NCBI RefSeq assembly: GCF_013410405.1
Contig: NZ_JACCFK010000001.1
Span: forward strand, 1,426,001-1,490,000
Source of the DNA: Amycolatopsis endophytica
GTDB lineage: Bacteria; Actinomycetota; Actinomycetes; Mycobacteriales; Pseudonocardiaceae
DNA: 64,000 bases
Reading direction: 5' to 3'
The position numbers and the translations under genes were made by a program. The notes under the pieces were generated by a model, which saw only the letters and a list, made by a program, of their open reading frames with translations, had not been told where the DNA came from and did not search any database. Positions 8,088 through 16,591 of this stretch are shown here, piece by piece (positions within the stretch are counted from its first letter, which is position 1; the number at the start of each line of letters is the position of its first letter).

Positions 8088-9152
8088 GTGACGCAGATTC
8101 TCATCACCGGCGCATCCGGGCGGGTCGGATCGACGCTCGCCAAAGCAGCTGTTGCACAAGGGTTCTCGGTACGCGGGATGGTGATGCCTGGCGAGCGGTT
8201 GTCGGTGGGTGGTGTGGAGGTGGTGGAGGCGTCGTTGACTGATGGTGGGGCGTTGGCGCGTGCGGTGGCGGGTGTGGATGTGGTGGTGCATCTGGCGGCG
8301 CAGATGGTGCTGGGTGAGTCGTCGGTGGAGCGTTATTACGACGTCAACGTGATGGGTACGTTGCGTTTGCTGGAGGCGTCGGTGTCGCAGTCGGTGCCGG
8401 TACGGCAGTTCGTCTACGCCAGCACGGACAACACCTACGATCCGGCGCACGCTCCGCGGGAACCCATCACCGAGGACCACCCTCAGTTCCCGGGTGACTA
8501 CTACGGAACCTCGAAGGTGCTGTGCGAGCAGTTGGTGCGTAACTACCAGAAACTGCACGGCCTGAACTACACCATCCTGCGTTACGGATCGGTTCTGGCC
8601 CCCAACGAAGCCGTCGCGTTGTTCCGCCTGGATTGGGTCCGCGGGTTCCTGGCCACCCACACCACCGCCGGCCGCCGCAGCAACCTCTGGCAACTCCTCG
8701 CCGGTGGGGACGACTTCCTCGGCGCACTCCAAGAGCAGATCGGCGACCGCACCGGCAATCCCGCCCTCGCCCTCACCGGCCCCGACGGCCGTCCCTGGGC
8801 CATCCACACCTCCGACGTCCGCGACACCGTCGCCGGCACCCTGGCCGCCATCGACCACCCCAATGCCATCAACCAGGACTTCAACATCGTCGGACCCCGC
8901 ACCACCACCTTCACCGAAGGCGCCACCGTCATCGCCAAGCACTACAACCTCGACCTGCTCACCGCCCACATGCCCGCCACCCTCGCCTTCGAACTATCCA
9001 CCCACAAAGCCACGCAACTCCTCGACTACCACCCCCACCACGACTTCGACTCCACCATCACCACCGCCCAAGACCCCAACCCCACACCCGACTACACCCC
9101 CGTCACACAAGGCTGGATCCCCACAAGCGATGCCGCACCCGCGGACGCCTGA
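8088..9152 (+). CDS. NAD-dependent epimerase/dehydratase, copy A
   Basis: A 354-aa extended SDR with a GTG start and an upstream GAGGTG. Seen: ITGASGRVGS (Rossmann GxxGxxG), HLAAQ, YASTDN and the catalytic pair in YYGTSK. Such enzymes epimerise, reduce or dehydrate nucleotide sugars. From codon 36 (base 8192) to base 9131, six codons before the stop, it is identical to copy B at 14377-15432 in opposite orientation; only the first 35 residues and the last few differ. The first part of the shared segment is G/T-rich on the coding strand and the last part C/A-rich. A TTGACA lies at 7949-7954, but I see no convincing -10. It stands 22 bp before the ABC importer operon and is probably cotranscribed with it. 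Confidence 0.82.
   Translation: MTQILITGASGRVGSTLAKAAVAQGFSVRGMVMPGERLSVGGVEVVEASLTDGGALARAVAGVDVVVHLAAQMVLGESSVERYYDVNVMGTLRLLEASVSQSVPVRQFVYASTDNTYDPAHAPREPITEDHPQFPGDYYGTSKVLCEQLVRNYQKLHGLNYTILRYGSVLAPNEAVALFRLDWVRGFLATHTTAGRRSNLWQLLAGGDDFLGALQEQIGDRTGNPALALTGPDGRPWAIHTSDVRDTVAGTLAAIDHPNAINQDFNIVGPRTTTFTEGATVIAKHYNLDLLTAHMPATLAFELSTHKATQLLDYHPHHDFDSTITTAQDPNPTPDYTPVTQGWIPTSDAAPADA
8192..9131 (+). repeat. 940-bp inverted repeat, left copy
   Basis: This segment recurs in inverse orientation at 14389-15328 with the same length. I compared several stretches base by base, and the translated overlapping frames on both strands agree throughout, so I see no difference; a full alignment was not possible. 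Identity begins at CGAGCGGTTG and ends at CACAAGCGAT, both inside the two epimerase genes. The 5,257 bp between the copies hold exactly the five-gene ABC importer. Confidence 0.93.
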
Positions 9153-9174
9153 TCCTCGAAGAACAGGTCTGACC

Positions 9175-10764
9175 ATGTCCAAGGACCCGAACACGACGTT
9201 TTACTGGACCCGTCGAGAAACCTTGCGTTTCGCCGCCGCGACGGCCCTTGGGCTGTCCGCCGGCGTCCCGGTGCTCGCCGGCTGTTCCGTCGGATCGCAG
9301 GGGTCGGCCACGAACGCCGGCCCACCCCCGTCGCAGCCGACCGGCACGCTGCGGGTCGCCCACCTCGGCGACCCGACGAGCCTCGATCCTTCCCTGGCGG
9401 GCAACGCGGTTTCGCTGCCGATCATCTCCCACAACGTCTACGAGAGCCTGCTCGGTTTCGATGGTGACACGTCGAACCTCGTGGGCGTGCTGGCCGAACG
9501 CTGGGAGTCCTCACCCGACGCCAGGGAATGGACGTTTCACCTCAGGGAGGGGATCACCTTTCACGATGGCGCGCCACTCACCTCCTCCGCCGTGAAGAAG
9601 ACTTTCCAGTACTACAAGAGGTCCGGCACGCAATGGGGCGTGCTCCTTCCGCCGAACGCGACTTTCGATGACACGAACCCGCGGGTGATACGGGTCAGCA
9701 GCCCCGACAGTTTCCCGGACATGGGCCGGAACGCCACTCTGATCCGGATGATTTCCCCGAACCTCGTCGATCAGGGGCCGGACGCGGTGAACAAAACTCC
9801 GACAGGAACCGGGCCGTTTCGCTTCGAGAGTTACACGACGGCGAAGAGCCTCGTGCTGAGCGCGAACCGTCAGTTCCGCGGCCCGGGACCGTACCTGGAA
9901 AGACTCCAGTTCCAGATCATCCCGGACGCCTCCGCCCGGGTAGCCGCGCTGCGCTCGGGCAGCGTGGACCTGGTATTCAACGTCGCGCCAAGCGATGCGG
10001 GCACCCTCAAGTCAGCCGGCAACCTCGCCGTGACCGAGAAACCGCTTTGGCGGGTGGGCCAGCTGATCCTTTTCAGCAACCATCGGCCCGTCGACAACGT
10101 GGTACTGCGTCGGGCGCTCGCCCACGGGATCGACAAAGAGGCGATCATCAAATCGATCCTGAGAGGGGTTGGGAAGCGCCAGGACAACGTTCTTCCCGAG
10201 GGGGTCTACGGCTACCAGCAACCCGCCACCCAGTACCCCTACGATCCGAACAAGGCCCGGGAACTCCTGGCGCAGAGCGGCCTGACCACGCCCGTGGAGC
10301 TCGAGGCGGTCTGGTCACCCGAACTCGGTGAGAACATCGGTCGAGTCGAACAAGCGATCAGTGGCATGCTCTCCGAGATCGGCGTGAACCTGAAGGCAAC
10401 GCAGATTCCCTTCGCCGAGGTCACCAAGGTCATCGTCGATCCCCAGCAGAAGCCCTACCACGCTGTTGCCGGCGAACTCGGATGGTTGACCGGTGGTCCG
10501 TTGTTCTTCGCGACCAAGTACTTCCAGCGAACTTCGGAGTTCGCCGCGATGAACGATCTCAATAACAAGATGCTGACCACTCCGGACGGACCTGAGCGGC
10601 TCCGACTCCTGGCGGAGATCCAGGAATTGTTTGCACAGCAACTTCCCGTGATTCCGCTCTACAACTCGGTCCAAGTCGACGGCCACTCCACCTCGGTTCA
10701 GGGTTACAGCTCACCGAAGGACGGTTTCCAACCCAACTTCGGCCAGGTCTACCTCAGCCAGTGA
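9175..10764 (+). CDS. ABC importer substrate-binding lipoprotein (family 5, DppA/OppA-like)
   Basis: A 529-aa solute-binding protein. The N-terminus has TRRETLRF, a twin-arginine-type signal, then a hydrophobic stretch and the lipobox LAGC at about residues 34-37, so it is likely exported folded and anchored by lipid outside the membrane. The mature part shows the family-5 signature region (LAERWESSPDAREWTFHLREGITFHDG) in pieces, and the C-terminal QLPVIPLYNS typical of DppA/OppA. It would capture a peptide, opine or saccharide for the permeases encoded next. Stop and next gene nearly touch. The ligand is not deducible; GH20, deacylase and epimerase neighbours suggest an amino-sugar-containing compound. 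Confidence 0.88.
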   Translation: MSKDPNTTFYWTRRETLRFAAATALGLSAGVPVLAGCSVGSQGSATNAGPPPSQPTGTLRVAHLGDPTSLDPSLAGNAVSLPIISHNVYESLLGFDGDTSNLVGVLAERWESSPDAREWTFHLREGITFHDGAPLTSSAVKKTFQYYKRSGTQWGVLLPPNATFDDTNPRVIRVSSPDSFPDMGRNATLIRMISPNLVDQGPDAVNKTPTGTGPFRFESYTTAKSLVLSANRQFRGPGPYLERLQFQIIPDASARVAALRSGSVDLVFNVAPSDAGTLKSAGNLAVTEKPLWRVGQLILFSNHRPVDNVVLRRALAHGIDKEAIIKSILRGVGKRQDNVLPEGVYGYQQPATQYPYDPNKARELLAQSGLTTPVELEAVWSPELGENIGRVEQAISGMLSEIGVNLKATQIPFAEVTKVIVDPQQKPYHAVAGELGWLTGGPLFFATKYFQRTSEFAAMNDLNNKMLTTPDGPERLRLLAEIQELFAQQLPVIPLYNSVQVDGHSTSVQGYSSPKDGFQPNFGQVYLSQ

Positions 10765-10790
10765 CATTCGCCGACCGAAGGGGCGGTTCT

Positions 10791-11717
10791 GTGGTCACCC
10801 GATTCGTCTTGACCCGGTTGCTTCAAAGCGTCGTAGTGGTTTTCGGCGCCGTCGTCATCAGCTTCCTCCTGACCAACGTCATTGGCAGACCGGCGGACGT
10901 GATCGGTGGGCCGCAGATGACCGCCGAGGAACGCGCGGCTCTGAACGCTCAACTCGGTTACGACAAACCGCTGCCCGCACGTTTCGTCCAGTACGTTGGA
11001 GGAATGTTTCGAGGTGACTTCGGGATTTCCTACCGAACCAGCTCTGATGCCATGGGCGAGGTGATGACTGCTCTACCGAACACCCTCATTCTCGCCATTC
11101 TGGCCATCGTGCTCGCCTCGGCTCTGGCGCTCGTGTTGACAATATTCAGCGCGCGACACCGTGAATCCCGGGCTGACCGGGGCCTCCGCCGCACCATTGG
11201 GGCATTGCAGGGAATGCCGGAGTTCTGGCTCGGACTGATGCTCATCCTGATCTTCTCCGCGAACCTCCAGCTCCTTCCGAGCTTCGGTTTCTACGGCCTG
11301 TCATCACTGATACTGCCAGTACTGACTCTCGCGTTGCCCACGGTCCCGACGCTGTACCGGGTCTTTCGCGGGCAGATGCTCGACGTTCTTGGCAACGACT
11401 TCGTCGAAGCCATGCGGGCACGTGGGTTGAGCGAACGGCTGATCGTGTACCGTCACGCACTTCGTAACATGGTGGGTCCCGGCGTGAACTTCGCCGCTCT
11501 ACAGCTGGGCTACCTGATCTCGAACTGCGTGATCGTGGAAACCATCTTTTCGTGGCCAGGTATCGGAAACCTGTTGATCTCGGCTGTGCTCACCCGTGAC
11601 TTCGCAGTGGTCCAGGCAACCATCATCATGGTGGCCGCCTTCTACGTACTACTCAACCTGATCGCGGACATCTTCATCCTGATCAGCGATCCCCGTGTGC
11701 GGACGGTGAAAGCATGA
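10791..11717 (+). CDS. dppB: ABC importer permease 1 (DppB-like)
   Basis: An inner-membrane permease of about 308 aa from the GTG at 10791, which follows GAAGGGG; a GTG at 10761 overlapping the previous stop is the alternative. It begins with VVTRFVLTRLLQ and a first membrane helix, as DppB proteins do. A periplasmic loop with QLGYDKPLPARFVQYV follows, then five further helices. The EAA-type coupling loop FVEAMRARGLSERLIVYRHALRN, read in parts, lies near residues 210-232. Pairs with the DppC-like permease, whose ATG overlaps this stop (ATGA). Confidence 0.9.
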   Translation: MVTRFVLTRLLQSVVVVFGAVVISFLLTNVIGRPADVIGGPQMTAEERAALNAQLGYDKPLPARFVQYVGGMFRGDFGISYRTSSDAMGEVMTALPNTLILAILAIVLASALALVLTIFSARHRESRADRGLRRTIGALQGMPEFWLGLMLILIFSANLQLLPSFGFYGLSSLILPVLTLALPTVPTLYRVFRGQMLDVLGNDFVEAMRARGLSERLIVYRHALRNMVGPGVNFAALQLGYLISNCVIVETIFSWPGIGNLLISAVLTRDFAVVQATIIMVAAFYVLLNLIADIFILISDPRVRTVKA

Positions 11718-12568
11718 ACCTTCTCACCAGCAAAGCGTCGAAGCGTCGTACTCGTCCCGGCGGCACTTCCCTTCGTACGGGTGCCACGCTTATCGGCGCT
11801 CTCGCGTCCGGCGCTGTCGTAGCACGTTTCTTGCCGATTGATCCGAATTCACAGGAACTCGCGGAGTCCTACCTCGCCCCATTCTCCGGAAACCACCTGC
11901 TGGGAACCGACGTCCTCGGCCGCGACCTCCTGGTGTGGTGTGCCTACGGCGTTGCAACCTCGCTGACCGTTGCGCTCGCGGTCGTTTTCATCAGCGCTCT
12001 GCTCGGTGTACTGATCGGCGCATATGCCGCCTACACCGGCGGTTGGGTCGACGCCGTGCTGATGCGGCTCGTCGACCTGCAGCTCGCCGTTCCGCCCCTC
12101 CTGATCTTCCTCGCGGCTTCCATGGTCATCCAGCCGAGCTACACCACAATGGTTGTCCTGTTGTCCTCGGTCGGATGGGTGCCTTACGCGCGACTGGTGC
12201 GGGCGAACGTCCTCGTCGACCGCGAACGCGGTTATGTCGCCGCGGCACGCCTGGCGGGTACACGTCGCATTGGCATCCTGTTCGGACATCTCATTCCCGC
12301 GGCCGGGACACCCATCATCGTGTACGCGTCACTCCACGTCGGATTCGTAGTCCTGTCCGAGAGCGCACTGTCCTTCCTCGGACTCGGTTTCCAGCCGCCG
12401 ACCGCGAGCCTGGGCTACATGATTTCCCAGGGCCGGGACCAGTTGGTCGGGGCATGGTGGATCGCGACCGTACCCGGCCTGGTGATCATCCTGCTCGTCG
12501 TCTCGGCGAATCTCATCGGTGACGGCCTGCGTGACCGGTTCCACCTCGACTCCGGAGGCCTCACATGA
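11714..12568 (+). CDS. dppC: ABC importer permease 2 (DppC-like)
   Basis: A 284-aa permease. A first membrane helix near residues 25-45 is followed by the DppC-type motif HLLGTDVLGRDLL near residue 58. Then come helices and the coupling loop YVAAARLAGTRRIGILFGHLIP near 174-195 (read in parts), and FLGLGFQPPTASLGYMIS near the C-terminus, the standard DppC ending. The start overlaps the DppB stop by 4 bp and its stop overlaps the first ATPase by 4 bp, so the chain is translationally coupled. Forms the membrane channel with DppB. Confidence 0.91.
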   Translation: MNLLTSKASKRRTRPGGTSLRTGATLIGALASGAVVARFLPIDPNSQELAESYLAPFSGNHLLGTDVLGRDLLVWCAYGVATSLTVALAVVFISALLGVLIGAYAAYTGGWVDAVLMRLVDLQLAVPPLLIFLAASMVIQPSYTTMVVLLSSVGWVPYARLVRANVLVDRERGYVAAARLAGTRRIGILFGHLIPAAGTPIIVYASLHVGFVVLSESALSFLGLGFQPPTASLGYMISQGRDQLVGAWWIATVPGLVIILLVVSANLIGDGLRDRFHLDSGGLT

Positions 12569-13545
12569 CCAGTCCCGCGCTCCAGGTCCAGGATCTCGAA
12601 ATCGTCACGCCGAACGGCACGCGCCTGGTTTCCGGGATGACCTTCGAGGTGTCGGCCGGTCACCTGCTCGGTCTCCTCGGGGAGACGGGAGCCGGGAAAA
12701 CCCTCACAGCACGCGCGGTACTGGGGCTTTTGCCACGGACCCTCCGAGCCAGTGGGAAGGTCAGCTTCGATGGCCGCACCTGGCACGCGCTGGATCACCC
12801 GGAAGAGGTAACACACCTTCTCGGTACTTCGACTGGACTCATGCTCCAGAACCCGGCAGCGGCATTCGATCCGATGCACCGTGTCGGGCGCCAGCTGATC
12901 GAGTCCGTCGTGCACAAACGCCTGATGACGCGGCGCGAGGCCACTTATCGCGCCCGTGAGCTGTGCGAGTACCTGGGTCTGTCGGACACGGACGAACTGT
13001 TCCAGCTCTACCCGCACGAACTGTCGGGCGGAATGGCGCAACGTCTGGCCCTGGCGCTGACGCTCATGCCGAGACCGAAGTTGATCGTGGTCGACGAACC
13101 GACCTCCGCCCTGGATGCGAACCTTCGCGTCGAAGCGCTACGGCTGCTCCGATCGATAGCCGAAGAATCGGGAATGGCCGCGCTTCTGGTCTCACACGAT
13201 CTGGGACTCGTCAGCAGGTACTGCGACAGTATCGCGATCGTGTACGCCGGGCGGCTGGTCGAGTACGGATCGATGACTGCGGTCATCTCGGCTCCCACTC
13301 ATCCGTATACAGCCACGCTGCTGAACTGCGGACTCACCCTTGACCGCCCCTCCCGCATCCGGCTGCCGGTGATTGCCGGCGAGCCACCTTCGCCGGGCAA
13401 CTGGCCTTCGGGATGCTCGTTCCACCCGCGATGCCCCGACGCGCAGGACCACTGCGGAGACGAGCGTCCCCTGCTCACCAATGACCACGATCGTGGCTAC
13501 GCGTGCCACCATCCCCGACGAGAGGGCCGGACGTGCGAAATCTGA
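12565..13545 (+). CDS. dppD: ABC importer ATPase 1 (DppD-like)
   Basis: A 326-aa ATPase. Seen: Walker A GETGAGKTLT near residue 36, Q-loop MLQNP, signature LSGGMAQR, Walker B LIVVDEPTSALD and the switch His in VSHD. The C-terminal oligopeptide-transporter extension carries CSFHPRCPDAQDHC with its Cys cluster, which in DppD/OppD-type proteins holds an iron-sulphur or structural site. It pairs with the second ATPase to drive import. Its 3' end overlaps the start of the next gene by 13 bp. Confidence 0.92.
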   Translation: MTSPALQVQDLEIVTPNGTRLVSGMTFEVSAGHLLGLLGETGAGKTLTARAVLGLLPRTLRASGKVSFDGRTWHALDHPEEVTHLLGTSTGLMLQNPAAAFDPMHRVGRQLIESVVHKRLMTRREATYRARELCEYLGLSDTDELFQLYPHELSGGMAQRLALALTLMPRPKLIVVDEPTSALDANLRVEALRLLRSIAEESGMAALLVSHDLGLVSRYCDSIAIVYAGRLVEYGSMTAVISAPTHPYTATLLNCGLTLDRPSRIRLPVIAGEPPSPGNWPSGCSFHPRCPDAQDHCGDERPLLTNDHDRGYACHHPRREGRTCEI

Positions 13546-14345
13546 CGGACACGATGGTCGAGACTGCGACGATACGCATCAATTCCCTGACCAAAGATTT
13601 CCGGAATCGGAAGGGCATGGTGCGGCATGCGCTCGATTCTGTCGAGTTCGCGGTGAAACGCGGGATGACCACCGCAGTAATCGGCGAAAGCGGCGCGGGG
13701 AAGTCGACGTTGATCCGGTGCGTCGCCGGGCTCGAGAAGCCGACGCGGGGTTCAGTTGCGATCAACGGCCGCCAGGTTGCTCCACCCCGGCACGGCAACA
13801 CCAGCCCGGTTCAAATGGTGTTCCAGAACCCCGCTGACGCCCTGAATCCCGTCCGAAGCGTCGGATGGAGCATTTCCGAGCCACTGAGGAAGCTCCGCCG
13901 GCGCGAGCGTCGCGTACGCGTGGCGGAGCTGATGGCCTCGGTTGGCATCGATCCAGCACGCCGCAAGGATCGCCCGAGAGCGTTTTCGGGCGGTCAGCTC
14001 CAGCGGATCGTCATCGCCCGTGCGCTCGCCTCATCCCCTGAAGTGCTGCTGTGTGACGAACCCACGTCCGCGCTCGACGTCTCGGTGCAGGCCCAGATCG
14101 TCAACCTTCTGCTCGAGTTGCAGGAGGAACACCTGTTTGCTTGCATCGTCGTCACCCATGACCTGGCGGTGGCGAGGGCACTCGCTGACGATGTCATCGT
14201 GCTACGGCACGGGAAGATGCTGTTTTCCGGTCCCCTCGACGTCGTCATCGAGGACAGCCAAGAACTGGACCCCTACGTGCGGCAGCTGGTGCGCTCGTCC
14301 CAGCAGATGGAGATCAAGAAGGTCGCGCGCGAACAACTGGCTTGA
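13533..14345 (+). CDS. dppF: ABC importer ATPase 2 (DppF-like)
   Basis: A 270-aa ATPase from the GTG at 13533, preceded by GAGAGGG; the frame is open for 10 more codons upstream. Seen: Walker A GESGAGKSTL, Q-loop MVFQNPADALNP, signature FSGGQLQR, Walker B LLCDEPTSALD, D-loop and VTHD. It lacks the Cys-rich extension of its partner, as some DppF proteins do. Last gene of the importer; its stop is 31 bp from the convergent stop of epimerase copy B, and I see no strong terminator between them. Confidence 0.9.
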   Translation: MRNLTDTMVETATIRINSLTKDFRNRKGMVRHALDSVEFAVKRGMTTAVIGESGAGKSTLIRCVAGLEKPTRGSVAINGRQVAPPRHGNTSPVQMVFQNPADALNPVRSVGWSISEPLRKLRRRERRVRVAELMASVGIDPARRKDRPRAFSGGQLQRIVIARALASSPEVLLCDEPTSALDVSVQAQIVNLLLELQEEHLFACIVVTHDLAVARALADDVIVLRHGKMLFSGPLDVVIEDSQELDPYVRQLVRSSQQMEIKKVAREQLA

Positions 14346-14376
14346 TCCGTCGGTGCCCGAGAGCGAGCCTAAGTCT

Positions 14377-15432
14377 TCACGATCGCGGATCGCTTGTGGG
14401 GATCCAGCCTTGTGTGACGGGGGTGTAGTCGGGTGTGGGGTTGGGGTCTTGGGCGGTGGTGATGGTGGAGTCGAAGTCGTGGTGGGGGTGGTAGTCGAGG
14501 AGTTGCGTGGCTTTGTGGGTGGATAGTTCGAAGGCGAGGGTGGCGGGCATGTGGGCGGTGAGCAGGTCGAGGTTGTAGTGCTTGGCGATGACGGTGGCGC
14601 CTTCGGTGAAGGTGGTGGTGCGGGGTCCGACGATGTTGAAGTCCTGGTTGATGGCATTGGGGTGGTCGATGGCGGCCAGGGTGCCGGCGACGGTGTCGCG
14701 GACGTCGGAGGTGTGGATGGCCCAGGGACGGCCGTCGGGGCCGGTGAGGGCGAGGGCGGGATTGCCGGTGCGGTCGCCGATCTGCTCTTGGAGTGCGCCG
14801 AGGAAGTCGTCCCCACCGGCGAGGAGTTGCCAGAGGTTGCTGCGGCGGCCGGCGGTGGTGTGGGTGGCCAGGAACCCGCGGACCCAATCCAGGCGGAACA
14901 ACGCGACGGCTTCGTTGGGGGCCAGAACCGATCCGTAACGCAGGATGGTGTAGTTCAGGCCGTGCAGTTTCTGGTAGTTACGCACCAACTGCTCGCACAG
15001 CACCTTCGAGGTTCCGTAGTAGTCACCCGGGAACTGAGGGTGGTCCTCGGTGATGGGTTCCCGCGGAGCGTGCGCCGGATCGTAGGTGTTGTCCGTGCTG
15101 GCGTAGACGAACTGCCGTACCGGCACCGACTGCGACACCGACGCCTCCAGCAAACGCAACGTACCCATCACGTTGACGTCGTAATAACGCTCCACCGACG
15201 ACTCACCCAGCACCATCTGCGCCGCCAGATGCACCACCACATCCACACCCGCCACCGCACGCGCCAACGCCCCACCATCAGTCAACGACGCCTCCACCAC
15301 CTCCACACCACCCACCGACAACCGCTCGGGCGCCCTACCGACGCACCGAACGTGATGGCCGGCGCGCACGAGTTGCGGAACGAGCGTCGAACCCACCCTG
15401 CCGGACACGCCTGTCACACAGATCAACGCCAT
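14377..15432 (-). CDS. NAD-dependent epimerase/dehydratase, copy B
   Basis: A 351-aa extended SDR with CVTGVSGRVGS, HLAAQ, YASTDN and the catalytic YYGTSK. Apart from the first 35 residues and the last 4 it is identical to copy A. The N-terminal part that differs is still homologous (a Rossmann beta-alpha-beta), which points to gene conversion between paralogues or to an inverted duplication followed by change at the ends. Its ATG lies inside the end of the LegG/NeuC gene (10-bp overlap), so it is the last gene of the leg-type operon. This suggests action on the nucleotide sugar or free sugar made by that operon. Confidence 0.82.
   Translation of the reverse strand: MALICVTGVSGRVGSTLVPQLVRAGHHVRCVGRAPERLSVGGVEVVEASLTDGGALARAVAGVDVVVHLAAQMVLGESSVERYYDVNVMGTLRLLEASVSQSVPVRQFVYASTDNTYDPAHAPREPITEDHPQFPGDYYGTSKVLCEQLVRNYQKLHGLNYTILRYGSVLAPNEAVALFRLDWVRGFLATHTTAGRRSNLWQLLAGGDDFLGALQEQIGDRTGNPALALTGPDGRPWAIHTSDVRDTVAGTLAAIDHPNAINQDFNIVGPRTTTFTEGATVIAKHYNLDLLTAHMPATLAFELSTHKATQLLDYHPHHDFDSTITTAQDPNPTPDYTPVTQGWIPTSDPRS
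14389..15328 (-). repeat. 940-bp inverted repeat, right copy
   Basis: Inverse partner of 8192-9131. Its outer end (15328) lies inside codon 36 of epimerase copy B and its inner end (14389) shortly before the stop codon. Recombination between the two copies would invert 9132-14388 as one block. The importer operon would then lie on the minus strand directly after the leg-type operon. Confidence 0.93.
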
Positions 15433-16580
15433 TTGCTGTCGCTCCTTCTCGCGTCGCGAAGGTTTTCCCGCGACCTCCGTTTGATCACTTCGACCACTGC
15501 TTCATCGATGTTCTCGTTCGTCGGTACCGCATTTTCGTGATGACCCCTATCAACGTCGCAAGACAGCGCCGCGTCGATCGCTCGCTGAACACCGGCAGGC
15601 GTGGCTGCACAGTCGAAAACGGAATCCGCTTTCGCCCGCCCGTCTTGTCGTGACCCGATGTTGACAGTCGGTGTACCGAGGAGCGGAGCTTCGAGAAGAC
15701 CGCTCGAGGAGTTCCCGACCACGACGTCGCAGTGCCGCACGAGGCCGAGATAACCGCGCTGCCCGAGGGACGGCACATACGTGGTGAAGCTCGGATGCTC
15801 GGCGACGAATTGCGATATCGCCACCGATATGTCGCCGCTGCCGTGATCGACGTTCGGGGCGGTGAACACGATTGTTCCGTGCTCATACTGCGCCAGTACA
15901 GCCAACAGCGCGTCCAGCGCTTCACCCGTTTCCTCCGGCTTGCCGGTGACGGGATGGAGGGTGACCGCAAATGAAGGCGACCGCAATTTCCTGCCCAGGC
16001 GGTCCTCCAGATCCCGCCGGTCAATCAGGTTCTCCGTGATACCGTGCTCGACGTTCATCCGTCCGGCATCGTGAACACAGTCCTCGGCGACGCCCATTCG
16101 GATGAGCTGTTTTCGGTCTTCCTCGGCGAACACGAAATGAAGGTGAGCGATCCTGGAAATAGCGTGACGAATCCGATCGTCCGCCGACCCCAGCGTGAGT
16201 TGCCCACCGCCGAAGTGAACCACCATCGTGTTCCTTGGCAGGGCGGCGAGAACCGCGGACAGCGCTTCGTACCGATCACCCAGGACGCACAGGACATCCG
16301 GCTCCATCCGCGCCAACGCGTCGGCATAACCGAGTATGGCTAGGCCCATGGATTTCGCGACCGAGACCGGGCTGTCTCCAGCCAAGACCATCTCAACGCG
16401 ATCTGCGACCCTGAACCCGTCTTTCTCTATCACTTCGACGGTGTTTCCCTGTTCACGCATCAGATGGCCACCGCTCGCCAAAATCCGGAGATCGATCTCA
16501 GGATCGAGATCCAGCCTCCGCAGAACCGGAATCAGAGGACCGTAGTCGGCCCGGGACCCGGTGAACACACAGATCTTCAC
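15423..16580 (-). CDS. legG: Hydrolysing UDP/GDP-HexNAc 2-epimerase (NeuC/LegG family)
   Basis: About 385 aa from the GTG at 16580, which gives the family start KICVFTGSRADYG; a TTG at 16595 is the alternative. Seen: LGDRYE, the nucleotide-site segment GNSSSGLLEAPLLGTPTVNIGSRQ in parts, and HPVTGKPEETGEALDALL. In NeuC/LegG proteins as I remember them, the loop after the third strand reads HGGExTEG; here it is HFGGGQLTLG, so the usual Glu is Gln and a second Glu is Leu. Such enzymes invert C2 and release the nucleotide, giving a free 2-acylamido-manno sugar. Together with LegB and LegC this is the third enzyme of a legionaminic-type route. Whether the changed loop still catalyses hydrolysis is open. 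Confidence 0.85.
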   Translation of the reverse strand: MKICVFTGSRADYGPLIPVLRRLDLDPEIDLRILASGGHLMREQGNTVEVIEKDGFRVADRVEMVLAGDSPVSVAKSMGLAILGYADALARMEPDVLCVLGDRYEALSAVLAALPRNTMVVHFGGGQLTLGSADDRIRHAISRIAHLHFVFAEEDRKQLIRMGVAEDCVHDAGRMNVEHGITENLIDRRDLEDRLGRKLRSPSFAVTLHPVTGKPEETGEALDALLAVLAQYEHGTIVFTAPNVDHGSGDISVAISQFVAEHPSFTTYVPSLGQRGYLGLVRHCDVVVGNSSSGLLEAPLLGTPTVNIGSRQDGRAKADSVFDCAATPAGVQRAIDAALSCDVDRGHHENAVPTNENIDEAVVEVIKRRSRENLRDARRSDSKWR

Positions 16581-16591
16581 CGTGTCCGATC

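Noticed and set aside
8192..15328. Insertion-sequence or composite-transposon ends around the ABC importer
   Set aside because: The repeats encode epimerases, not transposase; there are no short terminal inverted repeats or target duplications at their ends.
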